A stretch of DNA of 64,000 bases. It comes from Sphingomonas phyllosphaerae (GTDB lineage Bacteria > Pseudomonadota > Alphaproteobacteria > Sphingomonadales > Sphingomonadaceae). Both the position numbers and the translations under genes were made by a program. Below, piece by piece: positions 20,098 to 29,496 of the stretch. Within the stretch, counting starts at the first letter, position 1; each line of letters begins with the position of its first letter. The notes below the pieces were generated by a model. The model made no database searches and was not told where the DNA came from. It worked only from the letters and a program-made list of their open reading frames with translations. The DNA is taken from contig NZ_JAPYKH010000012.1 of the NCBI RefSeq assembly GCF_029623345.1, forward strand, positions 62,001 through 126,000, in the 5' to 3' direction.

Positions 20098-21162
20098 ATG
20101 ACCGACACGCTCGCTCCCGCCGCCGCCGCTCCCGCCACCGACGCCGCGAGCGGCGCCGCGCGCCTCGCCCGCCGCATGGCGCGCGGCGCCGCTTTCCTCG
20201 GCAGCGAGGTGGCGATCATGGCCGGGGCGATGTCGTGGGTGAGCGAGCGGCACCTCGTCGCGGCGATGTCCAACGCTGGCGGCTTCGGCGTGATCGCCTG
20301 CGGTGCGATGACGCCCGAGCTGCTCGACGCCGAGATCGCGGGCACCACGTCGCTCACCGACAAGCCGTTCGGCGTCAATCTCATCACGATGCACCCCGCG
20401 CTTGACGAGCTGATCGCGGTGTGCGCGCGCCACGGCGTCGGCCATGTCGTGCTCGCCGGCGGGCTGCCGCCCAAGGGGGCGCTCGAGGCGATCAAGGCCG
20501 GCGGCGCCAAGGTGATCTGCTTCGCGCCGACGCTGGCGCTGGCGAAGAAGCTGATCCGCTCGGGCGTCGACGCACTGGTGATCGAGGGGATGGAGGCGGG
20601 CGGCCATATAGGACCGGTCTCGACCAGCGTGCTGGCGCAGGAGATGCTGCCCGAGATCGCCGCCCAAGTGCCGGTATTCGTCGCGGGCGGGATCGGACGC
20701 GGCGAGGCGATCGCGGGCTATCTCGACATGGGCGCGGCCGGGGTTCAGCTCGGCACGCGCTTCGTCTGCGCCACCGAGTCGATCGCGCACCCGAAATTCA
20801 AGCAGGCGTTCATCCGCGCGAGCGCGCGCGATGCGGTGGCGAGCGTGCAGCTCGACCCGCGCCTGCCGGTCATTCCGGTGCGCGCGCTCAAGAACGCGGG
20901 CGGCGAGCTGTTCACCGCCAAGCAGCGCGAGGTCGCCTCGTCGCTCGACGAGGGACGCGTGGCGATGGCGGAGGCGCAGCTCCAGATCGAACATTATTGG
21001 GCGGGCGCGCTGCGCCGGGCGGTGATCGACGGCGATGTCGAGCACGGCAGCGTGATGGCGGGCCAGTCGGTCGGCATGGTAAGCAAGGAGGAGCCGATCG
21101 CCGACATCATCGCCGCGCTGATGGCCGAGGCGACGCACGCATTGGAGCGCCGCGCCGGCTGA
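20098..21162 (+). CDS. NAD(P)H-dependent flavin oxidoreductase, nitronate monooxygenase family
   Basis: A 354-residue FMN-binding TIM-barrel protein. Family motifs include IMAGAMSWVSERHLVAAMSN, AGGFGVIACGAMTPELL, PFGVNLITMHPALDELIAVC, GVGHVVLAGGLPPKGALEAI, LVIEGMEAGGHIGPVSTSVL, VPVFVAGGIGRGEAIAGYL and GAAGVQLGTRFVCATES. The GGHIG and GGIGRG blocks form the FMN phosphate site. Such enzymes oxidise alkyl nitronates or act as quinone/enone reductases, and the physiological substrate here cannot be told. It stands alone, followed by a metallophosphoesterase. Confidence 0.88.
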   Translation: MTDTLAPAAAAPATDAASGAARLARRMARGAAFLGSEVAIMAGAMSWVSERHLVAAMSNAGGFGVIACGAMTPELLDAEIAGTTSLTDKPFGVNLITMHPALDELIAVCARHGVGHVVLAGGLPPKGALEAIKAGGAKVICFAPTLALAKKLIRSGVDALVIEGMEAGGHIGPVSTSVLAQEMLPEIAAQVPVFVAGGIGRGEAIAGYLDMGAAGVQLGTRFVCATESIAHPKFKQAFIRASARDAVASVQLDPRLPVIPVRALKNAGGELFTAKQREVASSLDEGRVAMAEAQLQIEHYWAGALRRAVIDGDVEHGSVMAGQSVGMVSKEEPIADIIAALMAEATHALERRAG

Positions 21163-21211
21163 GGCGCCGCGATGCCGGTCGCGTGAATGCAACGTCGGCG
21201 CGTGTCGCTGG

Positions 21212-22351
21212 TTGGGGCGGGCGAGGAGACCAACGATCTTCCATCTGATCTTCGCGACGCCGTGCCTCTACGTCGTCGTCCGCACGCTATGGCCGCTGGC
21301 GCTGCCGCTCTGGGCCAAAGGCGGCGTCGCGGTGCTGCTGCTCGCCGCGTCGCAGTTCCATTATTGGAGCAAGCTGTCGTCGGGCTCGGTGTTCGCGCCC
21401 GAGTTCCCGCGCGCGGTGGTGGTGCTGTTCAACTGGGCGTTCGGCGCCATCGTGCTGCTGTTCGCGCTCCAGCTGCTGCTCGACCTCGGGCTGCTGGTGG
21501 CGCAGCTGGTCCGCCGCGGCGCGACGCTGCCCGACGGTGCGCGCTACTTCGCGGCGGCGCTGGCCGCCATGCTCGCCGCGGTCGGCGTGGCCAATGCGAT
21601 GCGCCAGCCGCCGGTGCGCGACATCACGGTGGCAATCGCCGGACTGCCGCCGCGGTTCGACGGTTACCGGCTGCTCCAGCTCAGCGACCTGCACCTCAGC
21701 AAGCTGTTCCCGGCGCGCTGGGCCGAGGCGATGGTGGCGCGCGCCAACGCCGCGGGCGCCGACCTGATCGTCGTCACCGGCGACTTCATCGACGGCTCGG
21801 TGGCGATGCGCCACGACGACGTGACTCCGCTCGCCGCGCTGCGCGCGCCCGATGGCGTCTGGGCGGTGCCGGGCAACCACGAATATTTCTTCGACTATGA
21901 CGCCTGGATGCGGCACCTCGCCGGGCTGGGCGTGCGACTGCTGCCGAACGCGCACACCGTGCTGGCGCGCGGCGGCGAGCAGCTGGTGCTCGCCGGCGTG
22001 ACCGATGCCTCGGCGGCGGGGTCCGGGCATGCCACGCCCGACCTCGCCGCGGCGCTGGCGGGCGCGCCTGCCGGCGTGCCGGTGGTGCTGCTCGACCACC
22101 AGCCGCGCAACGCGCGCGCGGCGGCGGCGCGCGGCGTGGCGCTCCAGCTCTCCGGCCACACTCACGGCGGCATGATCGTCGGGCTTGACCGGCTGGTGGC
22201 GCGCGGTAACGACGGGTTCGTGTCGCGCCGCTACCAGGTCGGCGCGATGACGCTCTACGTCAGCAACGGCACCGCGCTGTGGCCCGGTTTCGCGCTGCGG
22301 CTGGGGCGCCCGTCCGAGATGACACGGATCACCCTGCGACGCGCGGGTTAG
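21212..22351 (+). CDS. Membrane-anchored metallophosphoesterase
   Basis: Four hydrophobic segments in the first 130 residues are followed by a calcineurin-like phosphoesterase domain of the YaeI/YkuE type. The di-metal motifs are all present: LQLSDLHLS (DxH), VVTGDFIDGS (GDxxD), VPGNHEYFFDY (GNHE), VVLLDHQPRN and LSGHTHGGM (GHTHGG). YkuE-like enzymes act on lipid-linked substrates, which fits the membrane region, though the substrate is unproven. The start is uncertain: the frame opens with a TTG at 21212 and GAGGAG lies inside the reading frame at 21221, so initiation may be slightly further downstream. Confidence 0.85.
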   Translation: MGRARRPTIFHLIFATPCLYVVVRTLWPLALPLWAKGGVAVLLLAASQFHYWSKLSSGSVFAPEFPRAVVVLFNWAFGAIVLLFALQLLLDLGLLVAQLVRRGATLPDGARYFAAALAAMLAAVGVANAMRQPPVRDITVAIAGLPPRFDGYRLLQLSDLHLSKLFPARWAEAMVARANAAGADLIVVTGDFIDGSVAMRHDDVTPLAALRAPDGVWAVPGNHEYFFDYDAWMRHLAGLGVRLLPNAHTVLARGGEQLVLAGVTDASAAGSGHATPDLAAALAGAPAGVPVVLLDHQPRNARAAAARGVALQLSGHTHGGMIVGLDRLVARGNDGFVSRRYQVGAMTLYVSNGTALWPGFALRLGRPSEMTRITLRRAG

Positions 22352-22369
22352 GCGGACCGCAGTGGTCTG

Positions 22370-22462
22370 CCGGCGTGCGCCGGAGCCGCGAGCCACGAGC
22401 GTCCCTCCTGCAACCCTGGGCTCCGGCATCCACCCGAGCACGATGCCACGGAGATGGATCAG
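22370..22462. repeat. Palindromic repeat with CCGGCG stem
   Basis: CCGGCGTGCGCCGG at 22370-22383 is followed by CCACGAGCGTCC...GGGCTCCGGC...GAGCACG...GATGGATC. The same word order, with a better preserved stem, is found at 37549-37620 after the MTA phosphorylase gene, so the two are copies of one element about 75 bp long. Confidence 0.65.
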
Positions 22463-22531
22463 GTTCTCGTCGCAAGAATCGAACTCCGTCAGCCGCTTGT
22501 GCACCGCCGTGGGGAGGACGATAGGGCAGGC

Positions 22532-23770
22532 ATGACGCCCCTTTCCGCCCCGCACCCGCACCCCGCGCCGCGCGGCATGCACCCGCGCGAGTTCGTCGCC
22601 TTCATCGCGGCGCTGATGGGGGTCAACGCGCTCGGCGTCGACCTCATGCTGCCCGCGCTTGCCGACATCGGGCACGACCTGGCGGTGAGCGCTGCCAACC
22701 ACCGCCAGTGGATCGTGACCGTCTACATGATGGGCTTCGGCCTGGGGCAGCTGCTCTACGGCCCGCTCGCCGATCGTTACGGCCGCCGCCCCGTGCTGAT
22801 CGTGACGCTCGCCGGCTTCGTCGCCGCCAGCGTCTTTGCCGCCAGCGCCGCCACCTTCCCGGCGCTGCTTGGCGCGCGACTGCTGCAGGGGCTGATGTCG
22901 GCCTCGACCCGCGTGCTGGCGGTGGCGATCGTGCGCGACACCGCCTCGGGGCGGCAGATGGCGCGGACCATGTCGATCGCGCAGATGATTTTTTTCATCG
23001 TGCCGATCATGGCACCCACGCTGGGTCAGGGCCTGCTCGCCTTCGGGCCATGGCGCTTCATCTTCTACGCGCTCGGCGGGTTCGCCGCCTTCGTACTGAG
23101 CTGGACGCTGTTGCGCGTGCCCGAGACGCTGACGGCCGAGCGGCGCGTCGCCATCTCGTTCGCCAACCTGCGCGCCAATTATGGCCTGACGCTGACGAAT
23201 CGCTATTCCGCCGGCTATGCCGTGGCGGCGTCGCTGACCTTTGGCGGGATCATCGCCTTCGTCTCCTCGGCGCAGCAGATCTTCGTCGACGAGTTCGGCG
23301 CGGGCGACCGCTTCACGTTGCTGTTCGCGCTGTGCGCCGGCGCGATGGGTTGCGCCTCGTTCGCCAATAGCCGGCTGGTCGAGCGGCTCGGCACGCGGCT
23401 GATCTCGCAGGCGGCGGTGCTGGCATTGATCGCGCTGTCGGTGCTGCACCTGCTGGTAATTAGCGCGGGTTGGGAGCGGCTGGAGAGCTACATCGTCTTC
23501 CAGGCGCTGAGCATGACCTGCATCGGCCTGTGCGGATCGAACTTCGGCGCGATGGCGATGGAGCCGGTCGGCCATATCGCGGGTACCGCCTCGTCGGTGC
23601 AGGGCTTCATCACCAGCATCGGTGCGGTGCTGGTGGGCAGCGCGATCGGCCAGTCCTATGCCGGCACGACGCTGCCGCTGGCGCTGGGATATCTCGCCAT
23701 CGGGCTCGCGGTGCTGGCGCTGGTGTGGGTGATCGAGGGAGGGCAGCTCTTCCGCGCGCGGATGGGGTGA
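22532..23770 (+). CDS. MFS multidrug efflux transporter, Bcr/CflA subfamily
   Basis: A 412-residue transporter with about 12 hydrophobic segments. The first helix is FVAFIAALMGVNALGVDLML with the PALADIGHDL context typical of Bcr/CflA/MdtL proteins. Motif A is GPLADRYGRRPVLIV between helices 2 and 3. ARLLQGLMSASTRVLAVAIV (motif B-like) and FIVPIMAPTLGQGLLAFGPW (motif C) follow. I used the ATG at 22532, preceded by GGGGAGG and GGGCAGG; the frame is open further upstream into repeat sequence. Expected role: proton-driven drug or metabolite export. There is no adjacent regulator. Confidence 0.88.
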   Translation: MTPLSAPHPHPAPRGMHPREFVAFIAALMGVNALGVDLMLPALADIGHDLAVSAANHRQWIVTVYMMGFGLGQLLYGPLADRYGRRPVLIVTLAGFVAASVFAASAATFPALLGARLLQGLMSASTRVLAVAIVRDTASGRQMARTMSIAQMIFFIVPIMAPTLGQGLLAFGPWRFIFYALGGFAAFVLSWTLLRVPETLTAERRVAISFANLRANYGLTLTNRYSAGYAVAASLTFGGIIAFVSSAQQIFVDEFGAGDRFTLLFALCAGAMGCASFANSRLVERLGTRLISQAAVLALIALSVLHLLVISAGWERLESYIVFQALSMTCIGLCGSNFGAMAMEPVGHIAGTASSVQGFITSIGAVLVGSAIGQSYAGTTLPLALGYLAIGLAVLALVWVIEGGQLFRARMG

Positions 23771-23808
23771 GGCGGCCTAAGATCTTCTTAGAAGGGCGGA
23801 GTACAATC

Positions 23809-23880
23809 CTCCCCGGTACGGGGGCGCGCGCTCGAAGGGCTGCGCGAGCGGTTCCCCTCCCCCGCATGCGGGGAGGAGTT
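23809..23880. repeat. Palindromic repeat (short copy)
   Basis: Terminal stems CCTCCCCGGTACGGGGG and CCTCCCCCGCATGCGGGGAGG flank a GCGCGCTCG...CGAGCG core. It lies between the convergent efflux and chemoreceptor genes. It is the same stem family as 8014-8150 with a different, shorter core. Confidence 0.75.
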
Positions 23881-23885
23881 GGTCG

Positions 23886-25691
23886 TCAGAACCCCGACCA
23901 GTCGTCGATCACCGCGGTCGTGCGCGCGCCGGCGATGCGGCGCACGCCGGCCGCGGCGCGCTGTTGCAACTGGTGGACCGGGCTCGCCGCGCGCGGTGTC
24001 GCGCCGACGCGGAAGCGCGCTACCTGCTGCGCCAGCGAGTCGGCCTCCACCGCCAGGCTGCGGGCGGCGGCGGTGGCCTCCTCCACCATCGCCGCGTTCT
24101 GCTGGGTGACATTGTCCATCTCGGCCACCGCGGTGTTGACCTGCTGGAGCCCGGTCGCCTGCTGCTCGGCAGCGGTGGCGATGGTGCGCACCAGCCCGCT
24201 GAGCTCGCCGACGCGCGCGTTGATCCGCGCCAGCGCGTCGCCCGCGGCGTTGACGAGCGTGACTCCGGCGTCGACCTGACCGGTCGATGCGGTGATCTTG
24301 CCCTTCACGTCGCGCGCCGCCTCGGCCGAGCGCTGCGCCAGCGCGCGCACCTCGCTTGCCACCACGGCGAAGCCCTTGCCCGCGTCGCCCGCGCGCGCCG
24401 CCTCGACCCCGGCATTGAGCGCGAGCAGGTTGGTCTGGAAGGCGATCGCGTCGATCACGCCGATGATCTCGCCGATCTCGCTCGAGGCACGCTCGATCCC
24501 GCCCATCGCCGCGACCGCGCGCTCGACGACCTGGGCCGACTTCTCGGCCTCGACTCGCGCCGCCTCGACCGTCTGATTGGCCTGCGCCGCGCTTGCCGCC
24601 GTCTCCTTCACGGTGGAGGTGATCTCCTCCATCGCCGCGGCGGTCTCCTCCAGGCTGGCGGCCTGCTGCTCGGTGCGCTGTGACAGATCGTCGGAGGCGG
24701 CGCGGATGTCGGCGGCACCGTCGTTGATGCCGTTGGTGGCACTGGTCACCGCGCCCATCACCTGCGCCATCGCCTCCATCGCGGCGTTGAAGTCCTGCTC
24801 CAGCTTGGCATAGGCCGGCGGGAAGCCGCTGAAGCGCGCGGCGAGATCGGCGTCGGCGAGCCGCGCCAGCCCGTCGCCCACCTCGGCGAACACCGCCTGG
24901 CGCTCCTGCTCGTCGCGCGCCTTCTCCACCGCGGCGTCGCGGAACACCGTCACTGCGCGCGCCATCGTGCCGATCTCGTCGCGACGGTCGCCGCTGGGCA
25001 GCGGCACCTGGTGGCGCCCCTGGGCCAGCTCCTCCATCACCGAAGCGATCGCCACCACTGGCCGAGCGATTGAGCGCGACAGCAGCATGCCCATCGCCGC
25101 CGCCAGCGCCACCGCGATCGCGCCGCCGAGCGCGAGCGCGAGCGTCACCATCGTCTCGGCGTGGCGCTGCGCGGCGTCCTGCTGATCGACCCACGCCTGC
25201 TGCGCCGCCTGAATCTCCTTGATCGAGTCGCGCATCGCGCCGAGCTGCTTGGAACCGGCGAGCTCGCGCGCCTGCTCGCGTGTCGCCGGGTCCGCGAAGG
25301 CGGCGAGCGTCGGCTCCACCTTGGTGCGCTGCCACGTCTCCACCGCGGCGAGGAAGCGGCGGACGCGCTCGGCCTGATCGGGCCGTGCGGCATGGCGATT
25401 GAACTCAGTCGCGGCGGCGGTGATCGCGGCCGCATTCTCCTTGTAGGTGTCGAGAAAGGCGGGCTTGCCGAGCAGCACATAGCCGCGGACCGCGCTCTGC
25501 CCCTCGACCACGCCGTTGAGCATGTCATCGGCATGGTCGGAGGCGAGCTTCGCCTCGTCGCGCGTCACCGCCACCTGGTGGAGCGTGCGCACGTTGGCGA
25601 AGACCACGAGACTGACGATCGAGAAGGTCGCGATCAACACCGCGAAGGCGAGCGCGAGCTTGCGCGGGATGGCGATGTTGCGAATGGTCAC
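23886..25691 (-). CDS. Methyl-accepting chemotaxis protein with CHASE3-type sensor
   Basis: A 601-residue transmembrane chemoreceptor. The first helix (LALAFAVLIATFSIVSLVVF) is followed by a periplasmic helical domain with GQSAVRGYVLLGKPAFLDTY (CHASE3-like) and a second helix near 185-205 (LALALGGAIAVALAAAMGML). The HAMP domain includes SRSIARPVVAIASVMEELAQ. The signalling hairpin tip is the highly conserved [40 protein letters not shown]. The tail ends IDDWSGF, which may resemble a CheR-docking tail. No che genes are in the window. A second receptor with similar signalling sequence lies 2.3 kb away. Confidence 0.92.
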   Translation of the reverse strand: MTIRNIAIPRKLALAFAVLIATFSIVSLVVFANVRTLHQVAVTRDEAKLASDHADDMLNGVVEGQSAVRGYVLLGKPAFLDTYKENAAAITAAATEFNRHAARPDQAERVRRFLAAVETWQRTKVEPTLAAFADPATREQARELAGSKQLGAMRDSIKEIQAAQQAWVDQQDAAQRHAETMVTLALALGGAIAVALAAAMGMLLSRSIARPVVAIASVMEELAQGRHQVPLPSGDRRDEIGTMARAVTVFRDAAVEKARDEQERQAVFAEVGDGLARLADADLAARFSGFPPAYAKLEQDFNAAMEAMAQVMGAVTSATNGINDGAADIRAASDDLSQRTEQQAASLEETAAAMEEITSTVKETAASAAQANQTVEAARVEAEKSAQVVERAVAAMGGIERASSEIGEIIGVIDAIAFQTNLLALNAGVEAARAGDAGKGFAVVASEVRALAQRSAEAARDVKGKITASTGQVDAGVTLVNAAGDALARINARVGELSGLVRTIATAAEQQATGLQQVNTAVAEMDNVTQQNAAMVEEATAAARSLAVEADSLAQQVARFRVGATPRAASPVHQLQQRAAAGVRRIAGARTTAVIDDWSGF

Positions 25692-25843
25692 GAACCTCTC
25701 CTGGCGATCGTGACGTGGTAGCCGCGCGGAGTTAAGGGCCGACTAACTTTGCGACCAAAGACGTGTCATTCCGCGTAATTTGCGCGATAAGCCATGTGGC
25801 CCGTGTTAACTACATCGCAAGCGGGCGCGCTTACCGGGGCGGC

Positions 25844-27085
25844 ATGGTTCATCTGTTGCCGCTGACCCGCCGCCTCGCCGCGGCCACCCTCGTCGCCCTT
25901 CCCGCGCTGTCGCTCGAAGCCGCTCCTGCGCTCGCCGACCCGATCACCCTTGCCCCGACCGCAGACGTTCGGCTGCGTTACGAGCATGTCGAGCAGGACG
26001 GTATCGCGCGCGCCGCCGATGCGGTGACGATTCGCGTGCGCAGCGGCGTGGCGGCGAGCAGCGGGCCCTGGTCGGCGCTGGTCGAGGCGCAGGGCAATCT
26101 CGCGATCGTCGACCATTATGACGACACGGTCGGCAATGGCGCGAGCTATCCCACCGTCGGCGACCCGGAGAATATCGCGCTGTACCGCGCGCAGCTGCAG
26201 TATAAGTCGGCGCCGTTCACGCTCATCGGCGGGCGCCAGAAGATCGGGCTGGAGGACGAGCGTTTCGTCGGCGCGGCGGCGATCCGGCAGAACTCGCGCT
26301 CGTTCGACGCCGTGCGCGGCCAGCTCAGCTTCACCAAGCACCTGCGCGCGGACGTCACATACGCATGGAGCGTGCGGACACCGAGCGGGATCAACGGCCG
26401 CGGCGCCAAGCCGACCGCGATCGGCGGCGACAATGTGTTCGCGCTGCTGGCGCAGGACACGCCGCTCGGCACGCTGACCGGCTTCGCCTATCTGGTCGAT
26501 CAGGACGAGGCCGCGGTGCAGGGTTACCGTCTGTCGAGCCAGAGCTACGGCGCGCGGCTGGTCGGATCGCGCGCGGTCGCGTCCAAGGTGAAGGCGTCAT
26601 GGCAGCTGAGTTATGCCACGCAATCCGACTATCATCGCAACCCGAACGACTATCGTGCCGATTATTATCTCGTTGACGGTGCACTGGACGTGCGCGGGTT
26701 GCATGTCGGCGCGGGCTATGAGGTGCTCGGCGCGGGCAACGGCACCGCGCTCACCTCGTTCCAGACGCCGCTCGCCTCGATCTTCAAGTTCCAGGGCTGG
26801 GCGGACAAGCTCACCACCACCCCGCCCGACGGCGTGCGCGATCTGTACGGCAGCCTGGGCTGGGGCTGGCCCAAGCTGGGTGCGTTCAAGGCGGTGGGCG
26901 TGCAGGCGGTGTACCACCGCTTCGACGCCGAGCGCGTCGACCGCCGCTACGGCGACGAGGTCGACCTGCTCGCCTCGGCCAAGCTGGCGCGCTACGGAGT
27001 TTCGGCGCGCTACGCCACCTACCGGGCGAACAGCTTCGCCACCGACACGCGCAAATTGTGGCTGGAGCTCACCTGGGCATTGTGA
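25844..27085 (+). CDS. Outer-membrane beta-barrel porin, alginate-export-like
   Basis: A 413-residue protein. The N-terminal signal peptide (LAAATLVALPALSLEAAPAL, ending in ALAD) is followed by alternating-residue beta-strand sequence to a terminal aromatic-containing strand (LWLELTWAL). Family-like stretches are DVRLRYEHVEQDG, FTLIGGRQKIGLEDERFVGA, AIRQNSRSFDAVRGQLS and NDYRADYYLVDGALDVRGLH. These match alginate-export-type porins common in sphingomonads; a specific substrate cannot be assigned. An open frame extends upstream to 25763, but the ATG at 25844 directly precedes the signal peptide. No linked catabolic genes are present. Confidence 0.78.
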   Translation: MVHLLPLTRRLAAATLVALPALSLEAAPALADPITLAPTADVRLRYEHVEQDGIARAADAVTIRVRSGVAASSGPWSALVEAQGNLAIVDHYDDTVGNGASYPTVGDPENIALYRAQLQYKSAPFTLIGGRQKIGLEDERFVGAAAIRQNSRSFDAVRGQLSFTKHLRADVTYAWSVRTPSGINGRGAKPTAIGGDNVFALLAQDTPLGTLTGFAYLVDQDEAAVQGYRLSSQSYGARLVGSRAVASKVKASWQLSYATQSDYHRNPNDYRADYYLVDGALDVRGLHVGAGYEVLGAGNGTALTSFQTPLASIFKFQGWADKLTTTPPDGVRDLYGSLGWGWPKLGAFKAVGVQAVYHRFDAERVDRRYGDEVDLLASAKLARYGVSARYATYRANSFATDTRKLWLELTWAL

Positions 27086-28021
27086 CGGGAGGCGGGCCCG
27101 CCCGGGGGCAAGCAGAACGCCGCGCTCAGATCGGCTTTCCCCGATCCGGCCCTTCCCGATACCGCAGCAGCAACCGGTCCTTCACGGATGAGCGCGGCCT
27201 GGGAACTGACGCGTAAACGGCTAAACTATAACGGTTTCATAGTGTTTCGGCGTCGCATCGCGCCGCGCTCGGGAAACATCGCGGCCATCTCGCCGTCGGC
27301 GCGTGATCGGGGGAACTTTCGCGAGCGACGGGCCGCGATACTAGACTCGCAAGGCATCGGTACGTCGACGGGATGACTTGCTGGCGGCGCCATCGCGGAA
27401 AGCCAATTCGGGCACGAAAGCTTTGGTGGAGGGCGCCTCTATGCGAGCGCCATCGTCAAGTCCCCGTGTTATTGGTCGATTATTGTAGAGCGTCCCGGCA
27501 AGTACCCGCATCGATCCCGCACGGCAGCGACACGAGCTCCACCGAGACATAGGTCTGATCAGGTGAGCAACGGCGGGGGCTTAGTAGCCGTGGCTAGGGT
27601 CAGGACTCGTTGATCATAGCGAGAAGATGACGGTGGCGGCGAGAGCAACGGCGGAAAACAAGGCTGCAGGGCAGGCTACCGGCAGAAACCCTCGATGCCA
27701 ATCGCTTCCACCCGACACGTCGATGCGGGCGCATCACAGACCAACCACCAACGAATCACGCGCGTCACCGGATCGCGCTCATGCCTGCGGCTTTTGTCAG
27801 TACTCCCTTAAGCAACCTCGATCCTATCGCTTTCGGCGGCTCTCCTTGCAGCGTTTACATATGTTAGAAAGCGCAGAAATCCGCCAAAATAGGTGTGCGG
27901 ATAAGATTTGCTGTGTGCCGACTGCACGTCACCGGCAGGCGCCTGTCGACGTCGTAATCGGTTGCGATCGCTTAATCGTCCTACCGTATACTCTTCTCCA
28001 GCCCCAGAGAGAGATACAGTC
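27086..28021. other. Low gene-density region with mobile-element debris
   Basis: This 936-bp gap has visibly lower G+C than its surroundings and no convincing gene. A GGCGGGCCCGCCCGG hairpin at about 27091-27105, just after the porin stop, may be its terminator. An IS end fragment lies at 27594-27664. Minus-strand sequence at 27341-27550 reads about 70 codons (including TKAFVPELAFRDGAASK) but matches nothing I know. The last 150 bp (TACATATGTTAG, CCGTATACTC) are AT-richer and probably carry the promoter of the following chemoreceptor. Confidence 0.55.
27594..27664 (-). mobile_element. IS5-family insertion sequence, 3' end remnant
   Basis: The minus strand reads ALFSAVALAATVIFSL then TGA at 27616-27614, closely matching the C-terminal ending (FSAIALAATVIFWL-type) of IS5-family transposases as I recall them. 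The following TGATCAACGAGTCCTGACCCTAG at the outer edge looks like the inverted-repeat end of such an element. Upstream coding similarity stops abruptly near 27664, so only the last 70 bp survive. The family assignment is from memory of the motif and should be confirmed by a search. Confidence 0.6.
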
Positions 28022-29410
28022 ATGATCGCGTGGTTCGCACAGCATGCGCCGGTTCGCACGAAGTTCAAGGTGCTCCTCGTCGTTCAGGTCGTCGTCGCGC
28101 TGCTGAGCGTCGCGGCGGTCTACATGGCGGCGATGACGCCGCCCGATCGCGTATGGTCGGTGATGGCCGGCGGCTTCGGGCTCGTGCTGGTGCCGGTGCT
28201 GCTCACGTGGTGGAGCGGGCGGGTGATCAGCGATCCCTATGTCGCGACGGTCGTGCGCATGGAGGGGCTTGCCGCCGGTGACCTGACGTCCCCGATCCTG
28301 CGAACCGACTATCGCGACTGCGTTGGACGCATGACCCGCGCAATGGAAGTCTTTCGCGCCAACGCCGAGGCGGTGCAGCGATCCAACGCGGAGGCCGAGA
28401 CGATCGTGCGGGAACTGGGCCTCGGCTTGGGCCGGCTCGCCGCCGGGGATCTTTCGCAGAGCATCAAGGATCCATTCGCCGGCCACTATGAAACTTTGCG
28501 CCACGACTTCAACAACGCGCTGGGCGAGATGGCGGCGACGCTGGGCAAGGTCACCGCCATCGCGGGCGACATCAACAGCGGCGCGAGCGACATCCGCCAA
28601 GCCTCGGACGACCTGTCGCGCCGCACCGAGCAGCAGGCCGCCGCGCTCGAGGAGACCGCCGCGGCAATGGAGGAGATCACCTCCACCGTGCGCGCGACCG
28701 CCAGCGGCGCGACCCAGGCCAACGCGCTTGTGGCGGACGCGCAGGCCGAGGCGCAGCGCTCCGGCGAGGTGGTCCAGCGCGCGATGACCGCGATGGGGGG
28801 GATCGAGCGCTCCTCGGCAGAAATCTCCGAGATTATCTCGGTGATCGACGGCATCGCCTTCCAGACCAATTTGCTCGCGCTCAACGCCGGCGTGGAGGCG
28901 GCGCGCGCGGGCGATGCTGGTCGCGGCTTCGCCGTGGTCGCCTCCGAGGTGCGCGCGCTGGCGCAGCGCTCGGCCGAAGCGGCCAAGGACGTGAAGACGC
29001 GCATCACCGCTTCGGCCGAGCAGGTCGATCTCGGCGTCGAGCTGGTCACCGCGACGGGGACGGCGTTGCAGGGGATCATTGGCCGCGTCGGCTCGATCAG
29101 CACGATTGTTTCGTCGATCGCGTCCTCGGCGGAGCAGCAGGCGACCGGGCTCCAGCAGGTCAACACCGCGATCGCGGAGATGGACGGGGTGACCCAGCAG
29201 AACGCCGCGATGGTCGAGGAAGCGACCGCGGCGACGCGCAGCCTTGCGTCCGAGGCCGAGGAGCTGGCACGCGAGGTGGCGCGCTTCCGCGTCGCGGGGC
29301 ACGCCGATGCGCCGCAGCCCGAGTCCACCGGCAGCAAGGTGCACCGGCTGTCGGCGCCTCGGAACTGGTCCGAGCGTCGCGCGCAGTCGACCCGGCCCAT
29401 CGGGCGCTGA
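28022..29410 (+). CDS. Methyl-accepting chemotaxis protein, minimal sensor
   Basis: A 462-residue receptor with two membrane helices close together (about 17-36 and 46-64) and almost no periplasmic loop, so it probably senses something in or under the membrane. A HAMP-like linker contains [20 protein letters not shown]. The signalling domain has [20 protein letters not shown], the tip [20 protein letters not shown] and [20 protein letters not shown]. The hairpin is nearly identical to that of the 23.9 kb receptor, pointing to a shared array. The ATG at 28022 follows GAGAGAGA; the open frame upstream has no receptor-like content. Confidence 0.9.
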   Translation: MIAWFAQHAPVRTKFKVLLVVQVVVALLSVAAVYMAAMTPPDRVWSVMAGGFGLVLVPVLLTWWSGRVISDPYVATVVRMEGLAAGDLTSPILRTDYRDCVGRMTRAMEVFRANAEAVQRSNAEAETIVRELGLGLGRLAAGDLSQSIKDPFAGHYETLRHDFNNALGEMAATLGKVTAIAGDINSGASDIRQASDDLSRRTEQQAAALEETAAAMEEITSTVRATASGATQANALVADAQAEAQRSGEVVQRAMTAMGGIERSSAEISEIISVIDGIAFQTNLLALNAGVEAARAGDAGRGFAVVASEVRALAQRSAEAAKDVKTRITASAEQVDLGVELVTATGTALQGIIGRVGSISTIVSSIASSAEQQATGLQQVNTAIAEMDGVTQQNAAMVEEATAATRSLASEAEELAREVARFRVAGHADAPQPESTGSKVHRLSAPRNWSERRAQSTRPIGR

Positions 29411-29496
29411 AGAGCACCGCGCAGAAAGAATGGGCCGGCTTCTGAACCGAACGCTGTCCCGAACGACGCCGCAACACCGAAGAGGGTAGATGAGCC

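Noticed and set aside
27188..27376. Possible 62-codon gene in the gap after the porin
   Set aside because: No clear Shine-Dalgarno, no hydrophobic or domain pattern, and sits in decayed sequence.
27606..27620. FNR-type half-site (TTGATCA) in the region ahead of the chemoreceptor
   Set aside because: It is part of the insertion-sequence end, lacks the second half-site at the right spacing, and lies over 400 bp from the gene.
27627..28021. Open plus-strand frame running into the 28.0 kb chemoreceptor
   Set aside because: The upstream part has atypical composition, overlaps the IS remnant and has no ribosome site; the ATG at 28022 with the first membrane helix is a better start.
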